From Halieaceae bacterium UBA4452 (GTDB lineage Bacteria > Pseudomonadota > Gammaproteobacteria > Pseudomonadales > Halieaceae): a DNA stretch of 51,431 nt. A program made the translations under genes and the position numbers. This document shows, piece by piece, positions 17,803-26,642 of this stretch. The stretch spans positions 1 to 51,431 of the forward strand of contig DGPA01000033.1 in assembly GCA_002389505.1 (NCBI GenBank), written 5' to 3'. Position 1 is the first letter of the stretch; each line of letters starts with the position of its first letter. Under the pieces are notes generated by a model. It had not been told where the DNA came from. It saw only the letters and a program-made list of their open reading frames with translations, and made no database searches.

Positions 17803-19026
17803 TCAATACTGACCAGTGCTCATAAAATGCCGTTCAGGCCGATAGTCCTTCAGCGCGGGCACGCTCTGTCCGGTCATTATTTCTCTGGCCACTACATCGC
17901 CAACATGGGGTGCTAGGGATACGCCACTGTGCATGATTGCGACATAGGCGGCACGTTTCCTAGGGACGGAACCAATGACCGGGAGGCCGTCGAGAGGGAG
18001 TGGCCGCCATCCAATAATGACCTCCTCGACGACTGCTGACCCTAAACCAGGCACCACCGTCCCTGCGATAGTTAACATACGTTGGGCATGGGCCGTGGCA
18101 AGCGCGGTGTTTGGAAATTGCCTGGGCCGTCCCTTCAGCCGCGCGACATGGGCTGTTGTCGCTGGGGCGCCGTCTTGTTCACCCAGCACAATTCGACCAT
18201 CTTGACGTTGATGAATATGCACTCCGGGTGCAACAACAATACGATTGAGTAGCGGCGGTTGAGGGGCGGTAATAACGATGACCCCGGGGGTACTGCGCTG
18301 AGGAAGCGCGATGTCCGCCAGCTGCTGCGCCATGCCTTCGGAGGCTCCTGTGGCAAGCACGTAACGGTCTATGGCGAGCATACCCGCGCTGGTATGGAGC
18401 ATGACCTGTCCGCTGGGGAGCTCGGTGGCTGACTCTACGCGGCATTGTTCCTTGATGACAGCACCCAACCCTGCAGCTGCCCGGGCCATGATCGTGGCTG
18501 CCAAAACGGGGTTAACTGCTCCATCGTTTGGCGAAAATGCCGCGTCACTTGTGCCGCTAAAGTCGACATTGGGCTCTAGCTGCTCTAGACGCTCTTTGGC
18601 AACCATCCGGGCTGGCTCCCCCCAAGCGATCTGCTCCTTAATATCGGATAGAAGCTGTTGCTGACGAGTAGCTGATGCAAACCATTCCAACGATCCGCCC
18701 CATTTCACCGGGATAGTCAACTCGTGCTCAAGGCGCCTCCACGCCTTGACACCTGCTTGGCTGAATTGATGATAATGCCGCGGTTGTTTAGCCCACGTTG
18801 CGTTGATCCACGCAAATGTGCCGTGACTTGCACCGGTCGCTAACGCGTGTTGTTCAATCAGCGTTACCCGGGCGCCTGATTTTGCAAGGTGATAGGCGAT
18901 GGAGCAGCCGACAATACCACCACCGATCACTGCCACATGCGGTGCTGCACTCAAGGCCCAGGGACTCCCGGCGGCCATAGCCGTCAGGCCTAGCGATAAA
19001 CGCACTATTGAGCGACGATTCTTCAC
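17803..19026 (-). CDS. FAD-dependent oxidoreductase (DAO / D-amino-acid oxidase type), probably exported by Tat
   Basis: This 407-residue flavoprotein of the DAO superfamily oxidises amines, D-amino acids or hydroxy acids. It has the dinucleotide-binding motif VIGGGIVGCSIAYHL at ~32-47 ending in TLIEQ, the ATGASHGTFAWINATW substrate-side block, the mid-domain ALATGA-like turn YVLATGASEG, and the C-terminal GWRPLPLDGLPVIG with HSGVSLAPHVG, typical of glycine oxidase/DadA relatives. The N-terminus MKNRRSIVRLSLGL has a twin-arginine and hydrophobic segment ending SAA. Tat export of a cofactor-loaded enzyme is therefore possible, although the RR motif is not perfect. The start is GTG. It lies alone, 110 bases downstream of the PQQ dehydrogenase on the same strand, and could share its transcript. 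Confidence 0.88.
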   Translation of the reverse strand: MKNRRSIVRLSLGLTAMAAGSPWALSAAPHVAVIGGGIVGCSIAYHLAKSGARVTLIEQHALATGASHGTFAWINATWAKQPRHYHQFSQAGVKAWRRLEHELTIPVKWGGSLEWFASATRQQQLLSDIKEQIAWGEPARMVAKERLEQLEPNVDFSGTSDAAFSPNDGAVNPVLAATIMARAAAGLGAVIKEQCRVESATELPSGQVMLHTSAGMLAIDRYVLATGASEGMAQQLADIALPQRSTPGVIVITAPQPPLLNRIVVAPGVHIHQRQDGRIVLGEQDGAPATTAHVARLKGRPRQFPNTALATAHAQRMLTIAGTVVPGLGSAVVEEVIIGWRPLPLDGLPVIGSVPRKRAAYVAIMHSGVSLAPHVGDVVAREIMTGQSVPALKDYRPERHFMSTGQY

Positions 19027-19136
19027 GTTAGATCCCGAACGTTCGAGGTAGTGTTAGGGACATCGATGCGGGGGTCCACCGTGTAACAACACCCAGATAC
19101 GTCCTCAGTATGGCATGAGGCGCGCCAGTCATCCAT

Positions 19137-21362
19137 TCAGTGGGCAGCCATGTCCGCTGCTGTGGCCTTGGGTGCGTCCGCCTCATCGAGGGCCTGAGCG
19201 TTCCATGCTTGTCGGACTACATAGGCGCGTATCGCGTCGGTTTCCTCTTTGTCGAGGCGGTCGGCAAATGACACCATGCCCCGGGTAGTGAGCGCGCCTT
19301 CTCGTAGCACCGCGTCCCAGGAAGCTTCAGTGGCGGTGATCGCTGACCATCGCAAATCGGGCAGCACGCCTGAGCTGATCGCGAAAGCGCCATGGCACCA
19401 TTGGCAGTTGGCGGCGAACAGTCGCAAGCCCTTGGTTTGCAGGGCGTCATCGCCTAGCGGCTCGCTCTTGGGCGTGCGCGCAATGCCATTTTCAAGGGGC
19501 TTAGGCAGTGTTTCTTGGCCACCTAATTTAAAGGTGATGACCCGACCCATTTCGGGTCCAACCGCGTCTTCAAAGACCACACCATAGACCATAGCAATGG
19601 TGCTACCCCAGCCTGACAAAATGGTAATGTACTGTTCGCCATCGACCTCATAGGTCATCGGTGCCGCGCCGGGCCCTCCGACTAAGCCATGCGACCACAC
19701 CCGCTCCCCAGTTTCTGCGTCATAGGCCACTAGCTCGCCGCCTTTGTGCGCTTGGAAAACGAGTCCACTGGCCACCGACAAGGTGCCACCGTTGAAGGGA
19801 ACGGGGAATGGCACGGCCCATCGCGCCTCACCTTTAACGGGATCCCAAGCCAGCAGTGAGCCGCCGCCCATGCTACGCATGTCCTCAATACCACCAGCCG
19901 GTATCGTCAGTGGCCATCCAGCGTCCACGCGGTAACCGATATTCCAATTGCTCTTCACCGTATTTTCCGGGTCCGGTCGGCTGTAAATCAAGGGCCAAAT
20001 GTTGGTCGGAATATAGACCAACCCGGTATCTTCACTGTAGGACATGGGGTGCCAATTGTGGGCGCCCGTAGGCCCTGGCAGCACAACCATATCGTCGTTA
20101 AGTTGCCTAGCAGCGGGCACTTCAATGGGTCGACCATTTTCATCGACACCTGTCGCCCAGGTCATATCGGTAAAGGCGTCGGCGGAAATGAGCTCACCGG
20201 TTTTGGCGTCAATGACGTAGAAAAAGCCATTTTTTGGCGCTTGCATAACCACTCGGCGAGGCGCATTGCCTTCACCTAGGGGCAGATCCGCCAATATCAT
20301 GGGTTGGGTAGCGGTGTAGTCCCACATATCGCGAGGGGTCGTTTGATAGTGCCAGCGATAAGCGCCGGTGTCGGCATCCACCGCCAGAATGGAGGACAGA
20401 AACAAGTTGTCGCCATTGCCGTCCGGGTCGCGAAGGGTGGGATTCCACGGCGAGCCGTTGCCTATCCCCAGCAACACCTGATCGTTCACGCTGTCATAAA
20501 CAATGGCGTCCCACACGGTACCGCCGCCACCATCGGTAGTCCAGGCACCGGTATCACCCCAGGTGTCATTGGCGAGCCTCGCCAGAATGTCATCAGAGGC
20601 GGCACCATCGGGTTCTTTATTGGGATTGGGGACGGTGTAAAAACGCCAGGCCAAATCGCCCGTGTCCGTATCGTAGGCGGTCACGTAGCCACGGACGCCC
20701 AGCTCTGCCCCTCCATTACCAATAATGACTTTATTCTTAAAGGCGCGAGGCGCGCCGGTAATCGTGTAAGGTTTCGACTGATCTACGGTGACATTACTCC
20801 ACAGCACTTCCCCGGTTTTAGCGTCCAGGGCCTCGAGCCTGCCGTCAAATACCCCGACAAAGACTTTTCCTTCATAAACCGCAACACCGCGATTGACCAC
20901 ATCACAACAGCCCTTTGCCGCATCTTCCCCGGATACTTTCGGATCATAGGTCCACAGTTCTTTACCGGTGCGCGCATCGAGGGCATAGACCACGGACCAG
21001 GAACCGCTGACATACATAACGCCGTCTACCACCACGGGAGTGGCTTCGACACCCCGGGGTTTTTTCATGTCATATACCCAGCCGATACCGAGATCGGCTA
21101 GCGTATCTCGGTTGATTTTGGTGAGCGTGGAATGTCGCGTCTCATCATAGGAGCCACCGTAGGTCATCCACTGTTCGGGTTCTTCATCGGCAGCGATTAA
21201 CCGCGCCTGACTAACATTAGCCGCTGCAGGGCTAGAATCTATCGCTGTAGGCGGGGCGGCTGCCCCAGCATTTTCCGCGTCACTGTCAGTAGATTCTTCG
21301 GCACAGCCCAGTGCGATGAGAGCAGCGAGCGCGGCCATTATAGGCATTATTTTTACGGTCAT
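19137..21362 (-). CDS. PQQ-dependent quinohaemoprotein alcohol dehydrogenase, lipoprotein
   Basis: This 741-residue periplasmic enzyme oxidises primary or secondary alcohols using PQQ and passes electrons through a C-terminal haem c. The signal ends in the lipobox IALGC (residue ~20; start ATG 21362 with GGAG at 8 bases), followed by an Ala/Ser/Asp-rich tether. The eight-bladed propeller starts near EQWMTYGGSYDETRHS. The hallmark vicinal disulphide CC is in AAKGCCDVVNRG. PQQ-site features are GGGGTVWDAI, GNGSPWNP and PRDMWDYTATQP. The cytochrome domain has a single haem motif CQWCH at ~660. Type II quinohaemoprotein ADHs are usually soluble, so lipid anchoring is notable. No PQQ biosynthesis genes are in view. 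Neighbours (FAD oxidase, Baeyer-Villiger-like enzyme, acyl-CoA synthetase) suggest stepwise oxidation of an alcohol to a CoA-activated acid. Confidence 0.94.
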   Translation of the reverse strand: MTVKIMPIMAALAALIALGCAEESTDSDAENAGAAAPPTAIDSSPAAANVSQARLIAADEEPEQWMTYGGSYDETRHSTLTKINRDTLADLGIGWVYDMKKPRGVEATPVVVDGVMYVSGSWSVVYALDARTGKELWTYDPKVSGEDAAKGCCDVVNRGVAVYEGKVFVGVFDGRLEALDAKTGEVLWSNVTVDQSKPYTITGAPRAFKNKVIIGNGGAELGVRGYVTAYDTDTGDLAWRFYTVPNPNKEPDGAASDDILARLANDTWGDTGAWTTDGGGGTVWDAIVYDSVNDQVLLGIGNGSPWNPTLRDPDGNGDNLFLSSILAVDADTGAYRWHYQTTPRDMWDYTATQPMILADLPLGEGNAPRRVVMQAPKNGFFYVIDAKTGELISADAFTDMTWATGVDENGRPIEVPAARQLNDDMVVLPGPTGAHNWHPMSYSEDTGLVYIPTNIWPLIYSRPDPENTVKSNWNIGYRVDAGWPLTIPAGGIEDMRSMGGGSLLAWDPVKGEARWAVPFPVPFNGGTLSVASGLVFQAHKGGELVAYDAETGERVWSHGLVGGPGAAPMTYEVDGEQYITILSGWGSTIAMVYGVVFEDAVGPEMGRVITFKLGGQETLPKPLENGIARTPKSEPLGDDALQTKGLRLFAANCQWCHGAFAISSGVLPDLRWSAITATEASWDAVLREGALTTRGMVSFADRLDKEETDAIRAYVVRQAWNAQALDEADAPKATAADMAAH

Positions 21363-21726
21363 TAGGATCTCTCCAGTTACTTTTTGAGCCAAGGTCATCT
21401 AGGCGATAGTTACGCTCACCTTCGCCATAGTAAAGGATTTTTGCAGGGCGTGAAAACGCTGGGGACCATAGTTGAGATACGCGGGCGTCAGTACTATGAC
21501 CTGAGACGACTCTCGTCAGAGACGCCGTTTACCCTCTATTGATGACTGGCGTGACTCCGTTGGCTTTAGCCACTCGGTATGGTCATATTGGTGAGGGCAC
21601 CCCATTCGCATAGCAGAGCATCAGGACACATACTGCGAGTCGGCAGCAGAGCCATGGGCTGTTGTCTGAACACCCCAGGAGCTGTTCTGCTGACAGCGGC
21701 GATTAGCGACAGCGACTGATCTGTCG
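21363..21726. other. Intergenic region between PQQ dehydrogenase and monooxygenase
   Basis: No convincing gene or RNA is seen in these 364 bases. A short imperfect palindrome gactctcgtcagagacg near 21508 is the only structure. The region should contain the promoter of the PQQ dehydrogenase, but no near-consensus promoter could be picked by eye. Confidence 0.5.
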
Positions 21727-23208
21727 TCAGCGCGATCCCCCGAACAGCAAGGCGCCATCCTTTAAGTCAATGGTGGGCAGGACCTCGCGTTCGACGTAGT
21801 AGTCGGTGAGATTAATCCACGGTAGATCGCTACCTTGCTTCGGCATTTTGTGAATACTCTTGCGCAGATAGCCCGGACTGAAATCTTCCGCCGCAATCCA
21901 GGGACGCGCGTCTGCTATGGTTTCCGCCTCGGGTGGCGACGGCATGCACCAGGACAGACCGTCTTCCTCTAAGGTATTGAGTAGTCGACAAACGAAGTCG
22001 CTGACCAGATCAACGCGCATGGTCCAACTGGTCCGCAGGTAGCCAAACATAGCGGCCATATTGGGCACGTCACTGATCATAATGCCCAGATAGGTATGGC
22101 ACTGACCGAAATCTACCGGTACACCATCGACATCAAATGCTACGTCGCCCATGACTGATAGCTGAAAGCCAGTCGCAGAAATGACAATATCAGCGGGAAT
22201 TAAGTTGCCCTCAGTCGTACGAATGCCATTGGCTTCAAAGCGATCAATGTGGGCGGTGACAACATTGACATCTCCCCGGGCGATGGCATGGAATAAATCG
22301 CCATCGGGCAAATAGGCAATCCGCTGTTGCCAGGGTCGATAGGCGGGGCGGAAATGGCTATCGACGTCAAAGTCCTCACCGAGAATAGCCTGAACGCCGT
22401 TGATGAGCTCTTCAGCCACCACCTCTGGGTACTCGTTAGCCACCTGGTGCAGCGCCTGCTGGTCTTTTAGTAACTGACGCCGGGTGATCTCATGAGTCCA
22501 TTCGGGAGGTATATCAAGGGCGTCCAGTTGCTCAGCGAGCTCATTGCGGTTGCCACCGACGTAAAAATAAGCGGGGGATCGTTGCAGCATGGTCACCTGC
22601 TCGCAATCGTCGGCAATATTAGGGATGAGTGTAGCGGCAGTGGCACCGGAACCGATGACAATGACTCGCTTACCCTTTAGCTCGAGGTCGTCAGGCCAGT
22701 CTTGGGGATGAATGATAGGCCCTTTGAAGCTCTCGCGCCCGGGAAAATCAGGAAGGTTGGGGGTGTCGTGTCGGTAGTAACCCTGACACATCCAGAGAAA
22801 CTGGCAGCTGAGCGTTCGCTGCTGCCCTGATTCGACCTCGGTGAGACGGACTCGCCACAGGGCCGAAGTAGAGCACCAAGACGCCTCGGTCAATTGCCAG
22901 CCGAAGAATAAGTGCGGTCCCAGATGGTGCTCGACTGACATGTCGCGCAGGTAATTCATGATGAGAGGCCCCTCGGCAATGGGTTTGCCCCGCCAAGGTT
23001 TGAACCGATAACCATAGGTATACAAATCACTGTCGGAGCGCACCCCAGGGTAGCGGTGGGTCAACCAAGTCCCTCCCAAATCTGTTTTGCTGTCAATGAC
23101 ACAAAAATCTCGCCCGGGGCATTGTGCCTTTAGGTGGGCAGCGGCCCCGAGACCCGAAATGCCAGCGCCGACAATAAGCACGGGGGTATATTCTGGAAGA
23201 TGGGCCAC
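21727..23208 (-). CDS. Flavin-containing / Baeyer-Villiger-type monooxygenase
   Basis: This is a 493-residue NAD(P)H- and FAD-dependent class B monooxygenase. The FAD site is VLIVGAGISGLGAA (~10-23), followed by DLGGTWLTHRYPGVRSDSD, as in BVMOs. The BVMO fingerprint FxGxxxHxxxW is exact in FKGPIIHPQDW (~160-170), and the NADPH Rossmann is VIVIGSGATAATLIP (~180-195). The late signature ATGFQ is also present. The start is GTG with AAGGA upstream. Such enzymes insert oxygen into ketones to give esters or oxidise N/S atoms. It is divergent to the acyl-CoA synthetase at 23401, and both probably use the 192-base region between them. With the PQQ alcohol dehydrogenase it could convert an alcohol to a ketone and then an ester. 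Substrate unknown; the family call is secure. Confidence 0.93.
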   Translation of the reverse strand: MAHLPEYTPVLIVGAGISGLGAAAHLKAQCPGRDFCVIDSKTDLGGTWLTHRYPGVRSDSDLYTYGYRFKPWRGKPIAEGPLIMNYLRDMSVEHHLGPHLFFGWQLTEASWCSTSALWRVRLTEVESGQQRTLSCQFLWMCQGYYRHDTPNLPDFPGRESFKGPIIHPQDWPDDLELKGKRVIVIGSGATAATLIPNIADDCEQVTMLQRSPAYFYVGGNRNELAEQLDALDIPPEWTHEITRRQLLKDQQALHQVANEYPEVVAEELINGVQAILGEDFDVDSHFRPAYRPWQQRIAYLPDGDLFHAIARGDVNVVTAHIDRFEANGIRTTEGNLIPADIVISATGFQLSVMGDVAFDVDGVPVDFGQCHTYLGIMISDVPNMAAMFGYLRTSWTMRVDLVSDFVCRLLNTLEEDGLSWCMPSPPEAETIADARPWIAAEDFSPGYLRKSIHKMPKQGSDLPWINLTDYYVEREVLPTIDLKDGALLFGGSR

Positions 23209-23400
23209 GGGGATTCCTTACTATTGTGTAATAGGTTGTTCAATGGGCGATGGCGGCAGGTGCTCCAACGAGGAGCCACCTTTGCGTTGAAGGGCGTATC
23301 ATAGGGTCTATTAGTCGTGTCGCAAAGCACAGTATGCTTTGGGGTCGCCTGTTGAATGCCCACTGATGCTGTTTTCACCTGTCTAGAGGCTGCAGCCACC

Positions 23401-25122
23401 ATGAAATCACGATCTATTGATGAGGCGGTCGCTTTTCTGACTCGCCACGACCCGCGCTTTAGCCTAGGCAAGACCTTGGTCAATGGGGTATCGCTCCCTG
23501 TGTTTACCGCTGCACCGCCCTCTGTGACAGCATTGCTGCAAGCGAAGGCGGAGGAATTTGGCGATCGCGAGCTGTTGGTCTTCGCTAAGGAGCGGCTGAC
23601 TTATCGGGAATTTGCAGATCGTGTGTGGCGATTTGCCCGGGTACTGCAAGACCAATTTGCTATCGGCAGCGGTGACCGAGTGGCGATTGCCATGCGTAAC
23701 TATCCGGAGTACGTCATTACCCTTCTGGCGACCGCTTCGCTCGGTGCTGTGGCAGTGCATATGAATGCCTGGTGGACAGCTCGGGAGCTGACTTATGGCT
23801 TTGAAGATAGCGGCGCACGTCTCGCCGTGGTTGATGATGAGCGCGCTGAGCGACTCGTTGATATTGCCTCACGCTTGAAGATTACCTTGATTAGAGTTCG
23901 CTCTAGCGATCAGCAGGCTGTTGATTTTGACCGGCTGATGGAGCGACAGCCGCTGGCGACTCCGATCAATCCCGGGGTCAGTCCCGATGATGATTTTTCG
24001 ATCATGTATACCTCGGGATCTACCGGGCATCCTAAAGGTGTCATCCTCACTCATCGCAGCGTCATGACCGCGCTGTGGTCCTGGCTGATGATCCTGCCCA
24101 CGTATGAGGCCATGGGTCATCCGATGCCCCCTGCCACTGACCAAGCGGGCAAGCCACTGGTGCAGTCCAACCTGGTTACCGTTCCGTTTTTCCATATTTC
24201 CGGGACGAACAGTTGCTTCCTACTGACCCTAGCGTCCGGGGGTAAGGTGGTGCTCATGCCCAAATGGGATGCGCGCCTAGCAGTAGGGCTGATCGAAGAG
24301 GAAAAAATCACCCGATTTTGGGGAGTCCCTACCATGTCGGCCGATATTGTAGACGTTGCCGCGGCGACCGGTGCGAGTCTCGCAACGCTCAACTCTATCG
24401 ATGCGGGGGGCGCTAAGCGCCCAGCTAGCCAAGTGGGAGAGCTTGCGCGGCAATTCAAGCAAGCGTCGCCAGCGACGGGCTTCGGCATGACCGAAACGAA
24501 TGGATTGGGTATTCGCCTCTCGGGCAAGGAATACATCGATCATCCCAGCGCAGCCGGCCGGTTAATTCCCCCGGTTCAAGCGCTGCGCATTGTCGCTGAC
24601 GACGGTACCGTTAGTGCGACGGGTGTTGTGGGTGAGCTGCTGCTCAAGAGTGCCGCAACGATGCGCGGCTATCTCAACAAACCCGAGCAAACTCAAGCGG
24701 TGCTCCGCAACGGTTGGCTACGTACCGGGGATCTGGCTTACCAGGACGCGCAGGGGTTGGTCTATATTGTCGGCCGCAAGAAAGACATGATTATTCGGGG
24801 GGGAGAGAATATTGCCTGTCCAGAGGTAGAAGGCGCTTTGCACCAAATCTCGGGGGTGCTGGAAGCCTGCGTTTTCTCCATTCCTCACGAACGACTGGGA
24901 GAAACGGTTGGAGCCGCTATTTATGCAGCGTCACCACCGACACAACGATCACTGCAGGCGCTGCTTGAGACGTCATTAGCACGCTTTAAGATTCCGGAGC
25001 AGGTCTGGTACTACCGCGCGCCACTGCCGAGAGGCGCGACGGAAAAAATCGATAAGCGGAGTATTCGTGAGGCCTGTCTCAACGGCGAGGTTGAACCGTG
25101 CCCAAGCGCCGAGCATGGCTAA
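23401..25122 (+). CDS. Acyl-CoA synthetase (class I adenylate-forming enzyme)
   Basis: This 573-residue ligase activates a carboxylic acid via an acyl-adenylate to its CoA thioester. It has the AMP/P-loop motif YTSGSTGHPKGVILTHRS at ~203-220, the A5-type motif GFGMTETNG, the A7/A8 block GWLRTGDLAYQD and the hinge GRKKDMIIRGGENI. The C-terminal A10 region PRGATEKIDKRSIRE keeps the lysine, but the glycine of the usual TGK is glutamate (TEK), a mild deviation. An in-frame ATG 45 bases earlier (23356) is possible; I prefer 23401 because the homology-like N-terminus begins at SIDEAVAFLTRHDPRF. It is divergently arranged with the BVMO-type monooxygenase, so it may activate the acid released after oxygenation. 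Chain-length specificity cannot be read. Confidence 0.92.
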   Translation: MKSRSIDEAVAFLTRHDPRFSLGKTLVNGVSLPVFTAAPPSVTALLQAKAEEFGDRELLVFAKERLTYREFADRVWRFARVLQDQFAIGSGDRVAIAMRNYPEYVITLLATASLGAVAVHMNAWWTARELTYGFEDSGARLAVVDDERAERLVDIASRLKITLIRVRSSDQQAVDFDRLMERQPLATPINPGVSPDDDFSIMYTSGSTGHPKGVILTHRSVMTALWSWLMILPTYEAMGHPMPPATDQAGKPLVQSNLVTVPFFHISGTNSCFLLTLASGGKVVLMPKWDARLAVGLIEEEKITRFWGVPTMSADIVDVAAATGASLATLNSIDAGGAKRPASQVGELARQFKQASPATGFGMTETNGLGIRLSGKEYIDHPSAAGRLIPPVQALRIVADDGTVSATGVVGELLLKSAATMRGYLNKPEQTQAVLRNGWLRTGDLAYQDAQGLVYIVGRKKDMIIRGGENIACPEVEGALHQISGVLEACVFSIPHERLGETVGAAIYAASPPTQRSLQALLETSLARFKIPEQVWYYRAPLPRGATEKIDKRSIREACLNGEVEPCPSAEHG

Positions 25123-25219
25123 TCGACGGATGGAGGGGTGTCGCATTGAATAGGCGTTTTCCCCTATAATTCCGGAGGAGTCCTCACCCACTATTTGAGC
25201 GGATATTAAGGAACGAGCG

Positions 25220-25720
25220 ATGCCATCAATGACGTTGTTAGGTTGGTTTCACACCCTTATGGGGGTTGCCGCGCTGTTGCTCGCGGCGGTCTGTGTTTGG
25301 CGCTATCGCATCATACGATCCAGCGATAAGGAGGGCGCCTTATACCTTATCGTCACGACTATTGTAGCGGGGTCTGCATTGGCTATTTATAACCAAGGCG
25401 GGTTTGGCATTGCCCATATTTTAGCGTTATTGACCCTCGCTGCAGTGGCGGGGGGGTTCATCATGGAGAAAACCCAGTTATTGGGTGGGTTATCGAAATA
25501 CTGTCAAGCGATGGCGTACAGTGCCACGGTGCTATTTCACATGATTCCTGCCATCACCGATTTTCTGCGACGCCTGCCGGTGGGTGATCCTTTTATTGAT
25601 TCGTTTGATTCCCCTGTGTTACAGAGCTTTCATTTGGCTTTTTTGGCGCTGTATATCTTGGGCGTCGTGGCCCAATGCCTGTGGTTGCGAAAATCCGTAG
25701 GGGTTCACGCAGCACTATAA
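25220..25720 (+). CDS. Four-helix membrane protein of unknown function
   Basis: This is a 166-residue protein with an AAGGA ribosome site 7 bases before ATG. Hydrophobic segments lie at ~6-27, ~42-62, ~65-83 and ~138-156, and a fifth weak one at ~95-110. The short charged loop RYRIIRSSDKEG sits after helix 1, and FHM and HLAF give membrane histidines. It resembles the small DUF2306/cytochrome-b-like membrane proteins only in general style, so no function is claimed. A perfect -10 (TATAAT, 25165-25170) lies 50 bases upstream without a good -35, suggesting its own promoter separate from the acyl-CoA synthetase, whose stop is 98 bases before. Confidence 0.7.
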   Translation: MPSMTLLGWFHTLMGVAALLLAAVCVWRYRIIRSSDKEGALYLIVTTIVAGSALAIYNQGGFGIAHILALLTLAAVAGGFIMEKTQLLGGLSKYCQAMAYSATVLFHMIPAITDFLRRLPVGDPFIDSFDSPVLQSFHLAFLALYILGVVAQCLWLRKSVGVHAAL

Positions 25721-25847
25721 TGAGGCGCGTTTTTCTGGTTTGTTTGCTGGGTGGGGTCCTGAGGTCGTGCAGGCTAAGGGATGGTATTATCGCCCAACGG
25801 CGAGCGAACCCTTGGCTGACAATGACTAGTAATGGAGAGGTGTAAAC

Positions 25848-26186
25848 ATGGATGACCGACTCGGAACATACAGTGATGAAGCTGACGCCTACGCGCAATG
25901 TGAGGCGGCTGGCTATACGGCGATGGCCTTCGACTTTCCAGCGGAGGAAAATGACCTGCATTGGCATGATTTCAATTCGCTACTATTTATCACCGCAGGA
26001 TCCCTCACTGTGACTGATGGGGAGACCGGAGAAACCCGGACATGTGGCGCGGGCACCAAGCTAGTGGGAACGAAAGGCTTTGTGCATAAAGAAAAAACCG
26101 GGGGTTATTCAGCCATTATTGGTGTTGACGGCGACCCGGCAGCACTGACTCAGCCCATTAACAAACCCCTTCCGGTCACCCTCTAG
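25848..26186 (+). CDS. Small cupin-domain protein
   Basis: This single-domain protein of 112 residues has a cupin motif-1-like core: HWHDFNSLLFITAGSLTVTD supplies two histidines and a glycine turn. A second strand set, CGAGTKLVGTKGFVHKEKTG, provides the third histidine of a typical metal-binding cupin. The glutamate of the canonical motif (G(X)5HXH(X)3,4E(X)6G) is not in the normal place, where NSLLF occurs, so metal binding may differ. The ribosome site GGAGAGG is clear, 9 bases before ATG. Small cupins serve as isomerases, dioxygenases or sensors; nothing in the neighbourhood defines which. It converges with the truncated SMP-30 fragment. Confidence 0.8.
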   Translation: MDDRLGTYSDEADAYAQCEAAGYTAMAFDFPAEENDLHWHDFNSLLFITAGSLTVTDGETGETRTCGAGTKLVGTKGFVHKEKTGGYSAIIGVDGDPAALTQPINKPLPVTL

Positions 26187-26224
26187 CGGTTCTTAGCGTC
26201 ATCTCCCAGTCCCCAAGGTCAACG

Positions 26225-26533
26225 CTAGGGGGCTGGAACGGGTACTTGGAACGCGTCAATCCGCGCTGTGCGAGCCGCTAGGCAGGTCGCTCTATGGGTG
26301 TCTATGGCAGTACTCACAAACAGGGTGTTCCCCGAATGACCTCCCAGCGCACAGGCAATGGCCTGGCGACCCGTTGCTATCCTCGCGAGGACGTCGCCGC
26401 CCTCGGCAAGTCTCAACACCATGCCGGTGGTGGGTGAGGCGGCCCAAATAGCGCCCTCAGCGTCGGCACAGAGGACGCCGACCGTCGATTGGAAGGGTAT
26501 CCGACCTTGAATCACCGCGCAGCAGTACGACAT
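26225..26533 (-). pseudogene. C-terminal remnant of an SMP-30/gluconolactonase family gene
   Basis: The open frame of 102 codons matches the last third of SMP-30/gluconolactonase/LRE-like proteins by eye: DAEGAIWAASP, GMVLRLAEGGDVLARI, IACALGGHSGNTLFVSTA and the ending RTARIDAFQVPVPAP. Full members have about 280-300 residues, so about two thirds of the N-terminus is missing. A TAA codon stands directly before the ATG in the same frame, no ribosome site is visible, and only 109 bases separate it from the PhoD-like gene, without recognisable N-terminal sequence in any frame. It is best read as a decayed, non-functional fragment left by deletion. A short functional protein cannot be fully excluded. 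Confidence 0.7.
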
Positions 26534-26642
26534 TTATGGCAAGATTCTGTGCCCGTTATTGCCAAGGTGTTGTTAGCACAAGCGGTTCAATCGAGCGGTC
26601 AATAAAGGCCGCATCATGAGGCCCTAGGCAGCATCGCGGCCA

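Noticed and set aside
20304..21101. 265-codon open frame antisense to the PQQ dehydrogenase
   Set aside because: It mirrors the codon structure of the sense gene, lacks a ribosome site and has no recognisable family.
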